64,000 bases of DNA from Bacteroidota bacterium. GTDB taxonomy: Bacteria; Bacteroidota; Bacteroidia; B-17B0; Aurantibacillaceae. Below the pieces are notes generated by a model. The model made no database searches. It was not told where the DNA came from and saw nothing but the letters and a program-made list of their open reading frames with translations. The stretch spans positions 124,001 to 188,000 of the forward strand of contig JAUXZS010000029.1 of the NCBI GenBank assembly GCA_030692515.1, read 5' to 3'. Positions 26,997 through 35,591 of the stretch are shown in pieces; within the stretch, counting starts at the first letter, position 1, and each line of letters starts with the position of its first letter. A program made the position numbers and the translations under genes.

Positions 26997-27809
26997 GTGG
27001 AAACACAAATCTTAAACTCCATTTTACCCTTAGTCATTTCTACTGCAAAAAAGGCAGGTGCTTTTATTAGAAAAGAACGAGAAAATTTTTCTTCTGATAA
27101 AATAGAAGTGAAAGGATTGAACGATTTAGTAAGTTATGTTGATAAAACATCGGAAGCCATAATCGTTAAGGAGCTTCAACTTATTTTTCCGGAAGCGGGT
27201 TTTATTGTTGAAGAAAACACCCTCTCATTTAAAAAAGAATATAATTGGATTGTTGATCCTTTAGATGGCACAACAAATTTTATTCATGGCATACCATGTT
27301 ATGCAGTCAGCATTGCCCTAGAGCATAAAGGCGAGATTATTTTAGGTGTGGTTTATGAAGTTAGTCGCTCTGAATGCTTTTACGCCATTAGTAGAGGTGG
27401 TGCGTTTTTAAATGAAAAACCTATAGTCGTTTCAAAAAACAAACACTTAAAAGATTGTTTAATTGCAACAGGTTTCCCAATTTATAATTTTGAGAAAATT
27501 GTACCCTACTTAAAAACTCTGGAATATTTTATGCGAAACACGCATGGAATTAGAAGGATTGGCGCAGCCGCAGCCGACCTTTGTTATTTAGCTTGTGGGA
27601 GAGTTGATGCTTTTTTTGAATATAATTTAAATTCATGGGATGTTGCCGCGGGTGTTTTAATTGTTAAAGAAGCCGGCGGAAAGGTTTCAGATTTTAAAAA
27701 AAGCAATGATTGGCTGTTTGGAAAAGAGCTAATCGCAGCAAATCCGACCGTTTTTGATGTTTTTTCAAGTGAAATTCAAACAAATTTCAGTCAAAACAAC
27801 AAAATTTAG
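26997..27809 (+). CDS. Inositol monophosphatase-family phosphatase (SuhB-like)
   Basis: 270 residues. Mg-binding motifs are VEEN (near 75), WIVDPLDGTTNFIHG (84-98) and WDVAAGVLIVKEAGG (near 215-230), the three family signatures. Likely substrates are inositol-1-phosphate, or 3'-phosphoadenosine-type or other sugar phosphates; the sequence does not decide. The start is GTG at 26997: the ATG two bases earlier is out of frame and soon meets a stop. Four bases separate the GTG from the pyrC stop, so the two are likely co-transcribed. Confidence 0.88.
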   Translation: METQILNSILPLVISTAKKAGAFIRKERENFSSDKIEVKGLNDLVSYVDKTSEAIIVKELQLIFPEAGFIVEENTLSFKKEYNWIVDPLDGTTNFIHGIPCYAVSIALEHKGEIILGVVYEVSRSECFYAISRGGAFLNEKPIVVSKNKHLKDCLIATGFPIYNFEKIVPYLKTLEYFMRNTHGIRRIGAAAADLCYLACGRVDAFFEYNLNSWDVAAGVLIVKEAGGKVSDFKKSNDWLFGKELIAANPTVFDVFSSEIQTNFSQNNKI

Positions 27810-27915
27810 AGCTCCGCGATGTAAATAACTAGTGGGAATACTTTTTGTCTAAATGGAAATTTTTTCTATATTTAGGCCAATTAAAAATTAAACCCGAATT
27901 GCTAAATTATATTTT

Positions 27916-29916
27916 ATGAAGCGTATTATTATTTTACTTTTAGTGCAATTTTTTAGCGTTGTATACTCTCAAACAACCAACACTAGAAACTGGAGAAAAA
28001 CTGAAAAAGACTCCATGGCAAACGCATTTTTGTTATACGAGGAAAAAAATTACAAAATGGCTCTGCCATATTTCGAAAACATTCACAAAGGTCACCCAAA
28101 AGAAGAATTCGTTAAGTACGTTTATGGCAAAACAGCTTTATACAGAAGTGATAAATACGAAGAAGCATTAAACATGTTACAGCAGATTTACGCTAAAAAC
28201 CCAAAAGTAGATCTTATTGAATATGATCTTGCGCGCGCCCTTCATTACAATTATAAGTTTGACGAAGCGCTTGAAATGGTTGATAGGTTTATGGCAAACA
28301 AACGCACTAGACTAGAAGATAAACCCGCTGCAGAATTTTTAAAACAGTACATTCTTAATGCCAAATATTACAACTCTATACCAACTCAGGCAAAAATTAC
28401 AAATATTGGCAAGCCAGTAAATAGTCCTGATGAAGAATATGTTCCAACAATCTCGGCAGATGAATCAATGCTAATTTATACTTACACGGGGCCAAAAAGT
28501 AAAGGAGGAAAAATAAACGAAACCATAATGGCGCCCGATTCAATTAATGGTATTTATATGGAAGATGTTTTTATGTCTATTAAAGCAAATGATGAATGGC
28601 AAGCACCGGTGCCTTTAGATAATATTAACACAAAAAGTCATGATGCTGCAATTTCATTAAGCCAAGATGGACAAGTATTATATATTTACAGAGATGACGC
28701 CGAAGGTCATGGAGATATTTATGAAAGTGCCTTAACAGGCGAAACGTTTTCATTTCCATTAAAATTAAAAGGAGAAATAAACACTATTTATCAAGAAGGT
28801 CACTGTTCTTTATCACCAGATGGTAAAACGCTTTATTTCACAAGTGATCGCCCTGGAGGATTTGGAGGAAGAGATATTTACAAAGCACAATTATTATCAG
28901 ATTCAACTTGGGGAAAGATTGTTAACCTTGGCGACTCAATAAACACAAAATACGACGAAGATTCTCCATTTATTCATCCCGATGGTTCATCTTTATTTTA
29001 TAGTTCTAACGGACCAAAAAGTAGTGGAGGTTTTGATATTTTTAGAGCTTACATGGATCTTTCAGATTCTACATTTAAAAAAACAGAGAATTTAGGATTC
29101 CCTATTAACACACCAGATGATGACATTTATTTTGTATTAGCTGCAAACGGAAGCAGAGGTTATTATAGCAGTGGTAAAGCCGGTGGCGAAGGCTTAAAAG
29201 ATATTTATTTGGTTGAAACCGGATTTGATGCAAAAAAACCGGTGTTATTATTTGTAAAAGGTAAAGTTACTTTTGATAGTATTCCTGTAGAGTCTGTTAT
29301 TAAAGTAGAAATAACCTCCAAAAACAACGCTGTTTTTAATACCCTCAAAACAATTCCAGGTACCGGAAATTATATGATTTCGTTGCCTCCTGGGCAATCA
29401 TATAAAATTACTTATGCCTACAAAGATGAAAAGCCAAAGACCTTTGAGTTTGACGCAAGCCAAATTACAGCTTACACAGAAAAAATAGTTGACATTAAAT
29501 TTGCAACTCCGGTTGATACAATTCCTGTTGCGGCAGTTGTTCCTGGTAAACCATTACCCAACGAATTTGACAAAGAGGCCATAACATTATTACAGAAAAA
29601 AATAAGTAAATACTCTTCGGCTTACGGAAAAATTTCTGCAGAAGGTTTAGAATTTAAAGTACAAGTTGCTGCCTTTAAAAACCCTAAAAATTATAAATTT
29701 AAACACTTAAAAGGTTTAGGGAAAATTGATAAATTAATTTTAGGTGATGGCATTACGAGAATAACCATTAACGGTTCATTTAATACATTAGAAAAAGCGT
29801 GGATACACAATAAAAAAGTAATCAGAGCAGGGCAAGATGATGCCTTTGTAACAGCACTATACCAAGGCAAACGCGTTTATCTTGAAGAACTAGTTAAGAT
29901 GGGAATTTTTAAATAA
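27916..29916 (+). CDS. Exported TPR-PD40 protein with SPOR-like C terminus
   Basis: 666 residues: signal peptide (1-18), TPR-like helices (about 30-150), a PD40 propeller (about 165-445; blades such as EEYVPTISADESMLIYTYTG and HCSLSPDGKTLYFTSDRPGG), a carboxypeptidase-regulatory-like domain (about 450-530) and a C-terminal SPOR-like segment (FKVQVAAFKNPKNY, about 577-666) that could bind denuded peptidoglycan. It parallels the PorE-like protein at 16867 but has the SPOR-like module in place of OmpA. Function unknown; an envelope-anchoring or T9SS-associated role is a guess. It has its own terminator. Confidence 0.78.
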   Translation: MKRIIILLLVQFFSVVYSQTTNTRNWRKTEKDSMANAFLLYEEKNYKMALPYFENIHKGHPKEEFVKYVYGKTALYRSDKYEEALNMLQQIYAKNPKVDLIEYDLARALHYNYKFDEALEMVDRFMANKRTRLEDKPAAEFLKQYILNAKYYNSIPTQAKITNIGKPVNSPDEEYVPTISADESMLIYTYTGPKSKGGKINETIMAPDSINGIYMEDVFMSIKANDEWQAPVPLDNINTKSHDAAISLSQDGQVLYIYRDDAEGHGDIYESALTGETFSFPLKLKGEINTIYQEGHCSLSPDGKTLYFTSDRPGGFGGRDIYKAQLLSDSTWGKIVNLGDSINTKYDEDSPFIHPDGSSLFYSSNGPKSSGGFDIFRAYMDLSDSTFKKTENLGFPINTPDDDIYFVLAANGSRGYYSSGKAGGEGLKDIYLVETGFDAKKPVLLFVKGKVTFDSIPVESVIKVEITSKNNAVFNTLKTIPGTGNYMISLPPGQSYKITYAYKDEKPKTFEFDASQITAYTEKIVDIKFATPVDTIPVAAVVPGKPLPNEFDKEAITLLQKKISKYSSAYGKISAEGLEFKVQVAAFKNPKNYKFKHLKGLGKIDKLILGDGITRITINGSFNTLEKAWIHNKKVIRAGQDDAFVTALYQGKRVYLEELVKMGIFK

Positions 29917-29937
29917 TACATTTTATTTTCTGCATAA

Positions 29938-29975
29938 TAAAAAAACCTGCATGAACATCATGCAGGTTTTTTTTT
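29938..29975 (+). terminator. Rho-independent terminator
   Basis: Stem CCTGCATGA (29946-29954) / TCATGCAGG (29958-29966) with a three-base loop, flanked by A-run and T-run, 20 bases past the stop of the TPR-PD40 gene. The A-rich side could also terminate leftward transcripts. Confidence 0.9.
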
Positions 29976-29990
29976 ATGTTCATTCAAATT

Positions 29991-30038
29991 TTATTCTTTT
30001 TCCAATAACATCATCGCCCAGTTCGTGCGGATTTTGTA
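29991..30038 (-). pseudogene. Remnant copy of the prmA 3' end
   Basis: On the minus strand this encodes Y-K-I-R-T-N-W-A-M-M-L-L-E-K-E-stop, against S-Y-K-N-E-N-E-W-A-M-M-L-F-E-K-E-stop at the end of prmA. The final 30 bases (29991-30020) match 26 of 30 in prmA (30512-30541), with three of the four differences synonymous. It lies on the same strand as prmA, about 475 bases past its stop. It has no start of its own and is a gene-tail duplicate, not a functional gene. Confidence 0.65.
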
Positions 30039-30259
30039 ATCCTTGCGCAATATAACTCGTAAAATAATTTCCTTTTTAAAATTAATTTAGTAAGCGTTTT
30101 TGCATTCATGAAATTCGAAGCTGAAAGTTAAATAATTCTCTTTCTAATATAGTCGACCATCAAATTCTCGGTAACGCCTATCTTTATTGATTTAAATTTT
30201 AAATTACGGGATAAATATCTGCCGGAAATATTTACAACATCTTAAATTTTCGGTATTTT

Positions 30260-30413
30260 TTTTGTCACTTTTGGCGCTCAAAAGTAACCAAAACGCTTTT
30301 GATCTTTTGAAGGAGATTTTTATTTTGGCGATGTAGAGACAGCCAAAATAAAACCATTGCCTGTCTAAACTCTTGTCTGCATGCCGATTCAACTAACCGC
30401 AGAGTTTAGACAG
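30260..30413. repeat. Cluster of three perfect inverted repeats between prmA and its tail copy
   Basis: ACTTTTG/CAAAAGT (30267-30273, 30279-30285), TTTTATTTTGGC/GCCAAAATAAAA (30318-30329, 30342-30353) and CTGTCTAAACTC/GAGTTTAGACAG (30361-30372, 30402-30413). The first resembles a dispersed CTTTTGGCGC-type intergenic repeat of this phylum. No ORF in 29976-30511 is convincing; short ones show no family features. The stretch could be a non-coding RNA, a repeat element, or both. Confidence 0.7.
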
Positions 30414-30511
30414 CAATTATCTCTGCAAAAAATCAAAATAACATTACGTTGAAAAACTGTGCGCCAATAAAACTTATTTTCTAAATTGACTTTTTGAGGG
30501 ACGACTATTTA

Positions 30512-31339
30512 TTATTCCTTTTCAAACAACATCATTGCCCATTCATTTTCATTTTTATAAGAAACAAATTTTAAGTTGTGTTTGGCGGCAACGCTTTTTA
30601 ATTCATCCATATCGGTTACAAAAAAACCACTTAAAAATAATTTTCCAGTTGACGCTAATTTTTTTGCGTAAAACTCCAAATGTTTTTTTAAAATATTTTT
30701 ATTAATGTTTGCAATAATCATATCAAAGGGTTTTTCATTTTCTAATGATTCAATATCTCCCTTTGTTACAACTATTTTACTGCAATTATTTGTCGCGCAA
30801 TTTTCAATACTGTTCTCAACACTCCATTCATCAATATCAATTGCTAAAATATCAGTTGCTCCTAATTGCATAGCCAAAATAGCTAGTATGCCCGTACCAC
30901 AACCCATGTCTAAAACTCGTTTGTTATTAAAGTAAGTTTCAAACATAGCTCTGCATACTAAACGTGTTGTTTGATGATGACCAGTACCAAAACTCATTTT
31001 GGGCATAATCACTATTTCATGCTTTACTTTATTATTTTTTTCATGAAACGGAGCACGAATAGAAAGTAAATCATCAACTAATACAGGTTCAAAGTTTTTT
31101 TCCCATTCAGCATTCCAATTAGTAAGTGGAATTTTTTTTATCTCGCAAGTAAATTTAAAATCCTCGAAATCAAAATTAGATAACTCAACGTTGGTTGCAC
31201 TCTCTTCTTTTATATAAGCAGTAAATCCTGAATCGTTAAAATCAAAACTATCAAATTCATATTCAGAAATTAAAGCCATTAAAATTTCAGAACCCGGCTC
31301 TGGCGGACTAACTGTAAATTGATAACTTAAATAACTCAT
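30512..31339 (-). CDS. prmA: Ribosomal protein L11 methyltransferase
   Basis: 275 residues. An N-terminal substrate-recognition domain (about 1-95) is followed by a class I SAM methyltransferase domain: MPKMSFGTGHHQTTRL (about 110-125), VLDMGCGTGILAILAMQLGA (about 138-157), IIANINKNIL (the PrmA NPPY-like region) and FLSGF. It methylates lysines and the N terminus of ribosomal protein L11. It follows tpiA by 9 bases in a permease-tpiA-prmA operon. Its last 16 codons have a diverged copy about 475 bases downstream. Confidence 0.93.
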   Translation of the reverse strand: MSYLSYQFTVSPPEPGSEILMALISEYEFDSFDFNDSGFTAYIKEESATNVELSNFDFEDFKFTCEIKKIPLTNWNAEWEKNFEPVLVDDLLSIRAPFHEKNNKVKHEIVIMPKMSFGTGHHQTTRLVCRAMFETYFNNKRVLDMGCGTGILAILAMQLGATDILAIDIDEWSVENSIENCATNNCSKIVVTKGDIESLENEKPFDMIIANINKNILKKHLEFYAKKLASTGKLFLSGFFVTDMDELKSVAAKHNLKFVSYKNENEWAMMLFEKE

Positions 31340-31348
31340 TGAAGAATT

Positions 31349-32107
31349 TTAAAAAGAAGAAATTATTTTACAAAAATCATCGGCCTTTAAACTTGCGCCC
31401 CCAATTAAACCACCATCAACATCGGCACAGGCAAATAATTCGGCAGCGTTTTGCGCATTGCAACTTCCGCCATATAAAATCGGAATTTTTCCGGCAGCCT
31501 CATTTGAAAATAAATGAGTAATAATTCTACGAACATATGCGTGCATTTCTTGCGCTTGCTCTGGCGTAGCAGTTTCTCCAGTACCAATGGCCCATACGGG
31601 CTCATAAGCTAGATAAATTTTATCTAATTGTTGTTCTGAAAAAACTTTAAGAACATTTTCTAATTGTTGCTTAACAGTTTCGAAATGTGTGGCGTTTTTA
31701 CGTTCTTCTAATTGTTCGCCAAAACAAAAAATTACTTTTAAATTGTTATTTAATGCGTGTTGTATTTTTAAAATTAGTTGTCCGTCGTTTTCATTAAAAA
31801 AATGTCTTCGTTCGCTATGTCCGACTAAAATATATTGGCAACCAACCGAACTAAGCATTTCTACAGAAACTTCGCCGGTGTAGGCGCCTTTAAGATGTTC
31901 GCTACAATTTTGCGCGCCAACAAAAAAATTTGTTTCAGTTATTAAATTATCGGCAACTGTTTTAAGGAAAGGAAAAGGCGGAAAAATAATTTTTTCTATC
32001 TCCTGAAAATTTTTTGATTTTAATTTCATGCTCGCAACTAAATCAATTGCATCATCAAGAGTAGAATTCATTTTCCAATTTCCTGCTACTATCTTTTTTC
32101 TATTCAT
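31349..32107 (-). CDS. tpiA: Triosephosphate isomerase
   Basis: 252 residues. AGNWKMN (8-14) holds the catalytic lysine, VGHSERR (near 95) the catalytic histidine and AYEPVWAIGTG (near 165-175) the catalytic glutamate. GGSCNAQNA and the C-terminal phosphate loop GLIGGASLK complete the barrel. It interconverts glyceraldehyde-3-phosphate and dihydroxyacetone phosphate in glycolysis. Full length; starts 6 bases after the permease gene. Confidence 0.97.
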   Translation of the reverse strand: MNRKKIVAGNWKMNSTLDDAIDLVASMKLKSKNFQEIEKIIFPPFPFLKTVADNLITETNFFVGAQNCSEHLKGAYTGEVSVEMLSSVGCQYILVGHSERRHFFNENDGQLILKIQHALNNNLKVIFCFGEQLEERKNATHFETVKQQLENVLKVFSEQQLDKIYLAYEPVWAIGTGETATPEQAQEMHAYVRRIITHLFSNEAAGKIPILYGGSCNAQNAAELFACADVDGGLIGGASLKADDFCKIISSF

Positions 32108-32113
32108 TCAGAA

Positions 32114-33193
32114 TTATTTTACCCTAACACGCGGGTCTAAGATACCGTATATAATATCAACGATTATATTTATTCCAACAAAAATAGCGGCAAAAATTAA
32201 TGTTGCTCCCATTACAACGGGTAAATCATTTTTACTCAAGGCTTCAACAACTTCATAACCAATTCCTTTCCAACTAAAAATTTTCTCTACAAAAACAGCA
32301 CCTGCCATTAATCCCGCAAACCATCCCGAAATTGCTGTAACAACGGGGTTTAACGCATTTTTAAGAGCGTGCTTCCAAATTATTTTACGATAACTTAATC
32401 CTTTTGCTTTTGCAGTGCGAATATAATCTTGAGATAAAACATCCAATAAAGAACTTCTTGTTAATTGAATAATAATGCTCAAAGGGCGCATTCCAAGCGT
32501 TATTGCAGGTAAAATAAGATTTTTTAGTTTTAATGTTTCGCCATTCCAAACATCAATATCGTATAAACTACCAGAAGGATCAAGACCAGTATAAGCAGAA
32601 AGTACATAACCAAAAAGCCAGGCAACTATTAAACCAACCAAAAAAGAAGGTGCACTCATCCCAATAACAGTAGCCAAAACAAAAACAATTCGGTCAAAAA
32701 AAGAGTTTTTTCGGGTAGCCGTTAAAATACCGAATAATATTCCAAAAAAGGAGGCAATAATAATGGCTGCAAAGGCTAATACTGCGGTTTCGGGCAGGGT
32801 ATCTTTGATAATTTCTGTTACGTCCCTTTTAGTAATATAACTTCTCCGCAAATAAGGCCATTTAAATACAACAACACGGTTGTCACCAGCGGTAAATAGT
32901 GGGGTCCACGAGTATTTTTCAGGATTTAAAAACCATAAACTTTTGTTATTATTGGGATTATGGATGGATATTGGAGATAAATCATTTAAATAATGACTGT
33001 ATTGAATAACAATTGGCTTATCAGTGCCCAAATCTCTATGAATAGCTTCTACTGCTTCTTTACTCGCTCTTTGTCCGAGCATAACCGTAGCGGGATCTCC
33101 AGGCAAAACATTGAACAAAAAGAATATAGTGGTGACTACACCAAACAGCACCAAAATGCCATAAAAAAATTTTGAAAGAATAAATTTTACCAC
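32114..33193 (-). CDS. ABC transporter permease of the DppB/OppB type
   Basis: 359 residues with about six membrane helices. The N terminus VLPGDPATVMLGQRAS is the hallmark of DppB/OppB-type permeases, and the EAA loop region (DYIRTAKAKGLSYRKIIWKHALKNAL, within about 270-300) contacts the ATPase. Its C terminus, LDPRVRVK, is also typical. It would import di- or oligopeptides, or nickel, with a DppC-type partner, ATPases and a binding protein, none of which are in the window. A periplasmic insertion (about 70-110) is a little longer than in E. coli DppB. First gene of the tpiA-prmA unit. Confidence 0.88.
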   Translation of the reverse strand: MVKFILSKFFYGILVLFGVVTTIFFLFNVLPGDPATVMLGQRASKEAVEAIHRDLGTDKPIVIQYSHYLNDLSPISIHNPNNNKSLWFLNPEKYSWTPLFTAGDNRVVVFKWPYLRRSYITKRDVTEIIKDTLPETAVLAFAAIIIASFFGILFGILTATRKNSFFDRIVFVLATVIGMSAPSFLVGLIVAWLFGYVLSAYTGLDPSGSLYDIDVWNGETLKLKNLILPAITLGMRPLSIIIQLTRSSLLDVLSQDYIRTAKAKGLSYRKIIWKHALKNALNPVVTAISGWFAGLMAGAVFVEKIFSWKGIGYEVVEALSKNDLPVVMGATLIFAAIFVGINIIVDIIYGILDPRVRVK

Positions 33194-33262
33194 AGTTAAA
33201 AACGTACAAGCGCTAAGATAATTAATTATATTTATGAATAGAAACTGTTTTTAGATAAAGCT

Positions 33263-33270
33263 TATTTTTG
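33263..33270 (+). promoter_or_regulatory. Predicted -7 element of the patatin-like gene
   Basis: TATTTTTG, a TAnnTTTG match, 23 bases ahead of the TTG start. The -33 region has no clear TTTG. Confidence 0.45.
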
Positions 33271-33293
33271 TACAGATAAGATTTGATATTTTT

Positions 33294-35591
33294 TTGAGAA
33301 AAACCCTAAATATTGTAGCACTTTTGCTCTTTTTACTTACTGTTGGTTCTGTAAAAGCCCAAAAAATTGGCTTGGTACTAAGTGGCGGTGGGGCAAGCGG
33401 ACTCTCTCATATCGGAGTTTTAAAGGCTCTAGAAGAAAATTCTGTGCCAGTAGATTATATTTCAGGCACATCAATTGGTAGTTTAATTGGAGCCTATTAT
33501 GCCGTAGGCTATTCTCCTAAAGAAATTGAAAATTTAGTAAAAACTATCTTTTTTCAGAGTATTACAAAAGGTGATTTGCCAGCAAAATATGAATATATGG
33601 TAAAAAAACGCGATGATTATGCGTCTTGGCTCACATTTAAATTAAACATCAAGGATAACTATCTAAAAAATTTACCAACTAACGTTATAAATTCTATTCC
33701 AATTGATTATTATTTAATGGAAACATTTACCGGCGTATCTAATTCGGTAAATAACAATTTTGATAGTTTAATAGTTCCTTTTAGATGTGTTGCATCTGAC
33801 GTTCAAAATAAAAAATCTGTAACTTTTAGAGATGGTGATTTATCAAGTTCAATAAGAGCGAGCATGAGTTATCCATTTTATTTACGTCCTATTTCAATTG
33901 ACGGAAAATTATTATTTGATGGAGGCTTGTATAATAACTTTCCTACAGATGTAATGTATAACGATTTTAATCCAGATTATATTATTGGAGCAAATGTTGC
34001 CGAAAAAAATCTGCCACCTGATGATGATAACTTATACTTACAATTAAGAAATTTATTGATGACACAAACCAATTTTGAACCAGTGTGTGAAAATGGAATT
34101 TTAATTGAGCCTTGGAGCGATGTTAGTGTTTTTAATTTTGATAATGCGCAAAGGCTTATAGACAGTGGATATTACGCAACCCTTAGAGCAATTCCTCAAA
34201 TAAAAAAACAAGTTCAAAGAAAATTAGACCTAAAAAATCTTGAAGAACAAAGAAAAAAATTTAAAGAGTATCAAAAACTCGAAAACATTGTTTATGATAA
34301 TTTGGAGGTTACTGGGTATACTAAAAATCAAGAGCATTTTATTTCTAAAAGTATTTTTTATAAAAACAAACCATTCACCATTAATCAATTAAAAAAACGT
34401 TATTTTAGATTGGCCGGTGATGATAAAATAAAAAACATTTTTCCTGTTTCAGTTATTGATACAGTAACAAAAAAATACACCTTAAAATTATTTGGGAAAA
34501 AAGAAAAGCCTTTTTATGTTGATGCGGGTGCAATTCTCTCTAACCGGCCAATAAGCGAAGCCTTTTTAGGTTTACAATACAATCATTTAGGTAAAATAGG
34601 AACTAGCATATATGCTAATGGCTATTTAGGGAAATTATATTCTGGTACGCATTCTCATATCCGTTTTGATTTTCCGGGAAAAAATCCTTTTTATATTGAA
34701 CCATCTTTCACCTATTCGCGTTGGGATTATTACAGTAGTAGTGTTTTGTTTTATGATTTTTTAAAGCCTGCATTTCTAATTCAAGAAGATAAATTTGGCG
34801 AAATAAAAGTTGGCGTGCCAGTTGGAAATATTTCGCAAACAAATTTTGCGGCAGGTTATACAGAGTGGACAAATCAGTATTACCAAACAGAAAATTTTAC
34901 AAAATTAGATACAACAGATAAAACTTATTTTGACTATTGGTATTTGCAAGCAAATTACACTATAAATACATTAAACAGAAAAATGTATGCTTCGGAAGGC
35001 TCTTTTGTAAACGCCCGCGCAAGATTTTTACAAGGAAGAGAAAGTCATCAACCAGGAAACACAAGTATTGACACTTCCTCATTTAAAAACATAATACAAC
35101 CAACTTGGTTACAATTAAAATTAACCATCGATAAATATTTTAAAACATCAAAAAGTTTCAAGGTTGGTGTTTTTGGAGAAGGTGTTTATTCTACCCAAGG
35201 TTTTTTTAGTAATTATCAGGCAACTATTTTATCTACCCCTGCCTTTAATCCCACCCCCGAAAGTCAAACATTTTTTATTGAGGCCTACCGAGCACACAAG
35301 TATTTAGCAGGCGGCTTAAAATTAATAGTTACACCAATTAAAAATATTGATATTAGAACTGAAGCATATATATTTCAACCAATAGAATCAATTCTTAAAA
35401 CAAGCGATGGCGGCTCAAGGTATAGTAGTCCTTTTTTATATCGTTATATTTCTGGTTTAGCTGCATTGGTTTATAATAGTCCAATAGGGCCCGTTAGTTT
35501 AGGCGTAAATTATTACGATCAAAATGACAATTCATTTTCTTTCTTTTTTCATATCGGTTACATTATTTTTAACCGAAAATCAATTGACTAA
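33294..35591 (+). CDS. Patatin-like phospholipase with outer-membrane barrel (PlpD-like)
   Basis: 765 residues: signal peptide (1-23), patatin domain (about 25-300) with oxyanion loop SGGGASG (30-36), nucleophile motif GTSIG (Ser60) and DGG motif with Asp near 209, so the Ser-Asp dyad is intact. A POTRA-like segment (about 330-400) and a beta-barrel of the Omp85/BamA type (about 405-765) follow. It is probably a type V-like autotransporter or outer-membrane lipase. The start is TTG at 33294, as no ATG in frame precedes the signal peptide. It converges with and overlaps the next gene by 4 bases. Confidence 0.88.
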   Translation: MRKTLNIVALLLFLLTVGSVKAQKIGLVLSGGGASGLSHIGVLKALEENSVPVDYISGTSIGSLIGAYYAVGYSPKEIENLVKTIFFQSITKGDLPAKYEYMVKKRDDYASWLTFKLNIKDNYLKNLPTNVINSIPIDYYLMETFTGVSNSVNNNFDSLIVPFRCVASDVQNKKSVTFRDGDLSSSIRASMSYPFYLRPISIDGKLLFDGGLYNNFPTDVMYNDFNPDYIIGANVAEKNLPPDDDNLYLQLRNLLMTQTNFEPVCENGILIEPWSDVSVFNFDNAQRLIDSGYYATLRAIPQIKKQVQRKLDLKNLEEQRKKFKEYQKLENIVYDNLEVTGYTKNQEHFISKSIFYKNKPFTINQLKKRYFRLAGDDKIKNIFPVSVIDTVTKKYTLKLFGKKEKPFYVDAGAILSNRPISEAFLGLQYNHLGKIGTSIYANGYLGKLYSGTHSHIRFDFPGKNPFYIEPSFTYSRWDYYSSSVLFYDFLKPAFLIQEDKFGEIKVGVPVGNISQTNFAAGYTEWTNQYYQTENFTKLDTTDKTYFDYWYLQANYTINTLNRKMYASEGSFVNARARFLQGRESHQPGNTSIDTSSFKNIIQPTWLQLKLTIDKYFKTSKSFKVGVFGEGVYSTQGFFSNYQATILSTPAFNPTPESQTFFIEAYRAHKYLAGGLKLIVTPIKNIDIRTEAYIFQPIESILKTSDGGSRYSSPFLYRYISGLAALVYNSPIGPVSLGVNYYDQNDNSFSFFFHIGYIIFNRKSID

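Noticed and set aside
29988-30075. An alternative open frame (minus strand) over the prmA tail copy
   Set aside because: It is short, lacks a start, and the prmA-matching frame has much better support by its 26/30 identity to the gene end.
30204-30392. 62-codon open frame over the palindromes downstream of prmA
   Set aside because: It is made of repeat sequence and shows no protein features.
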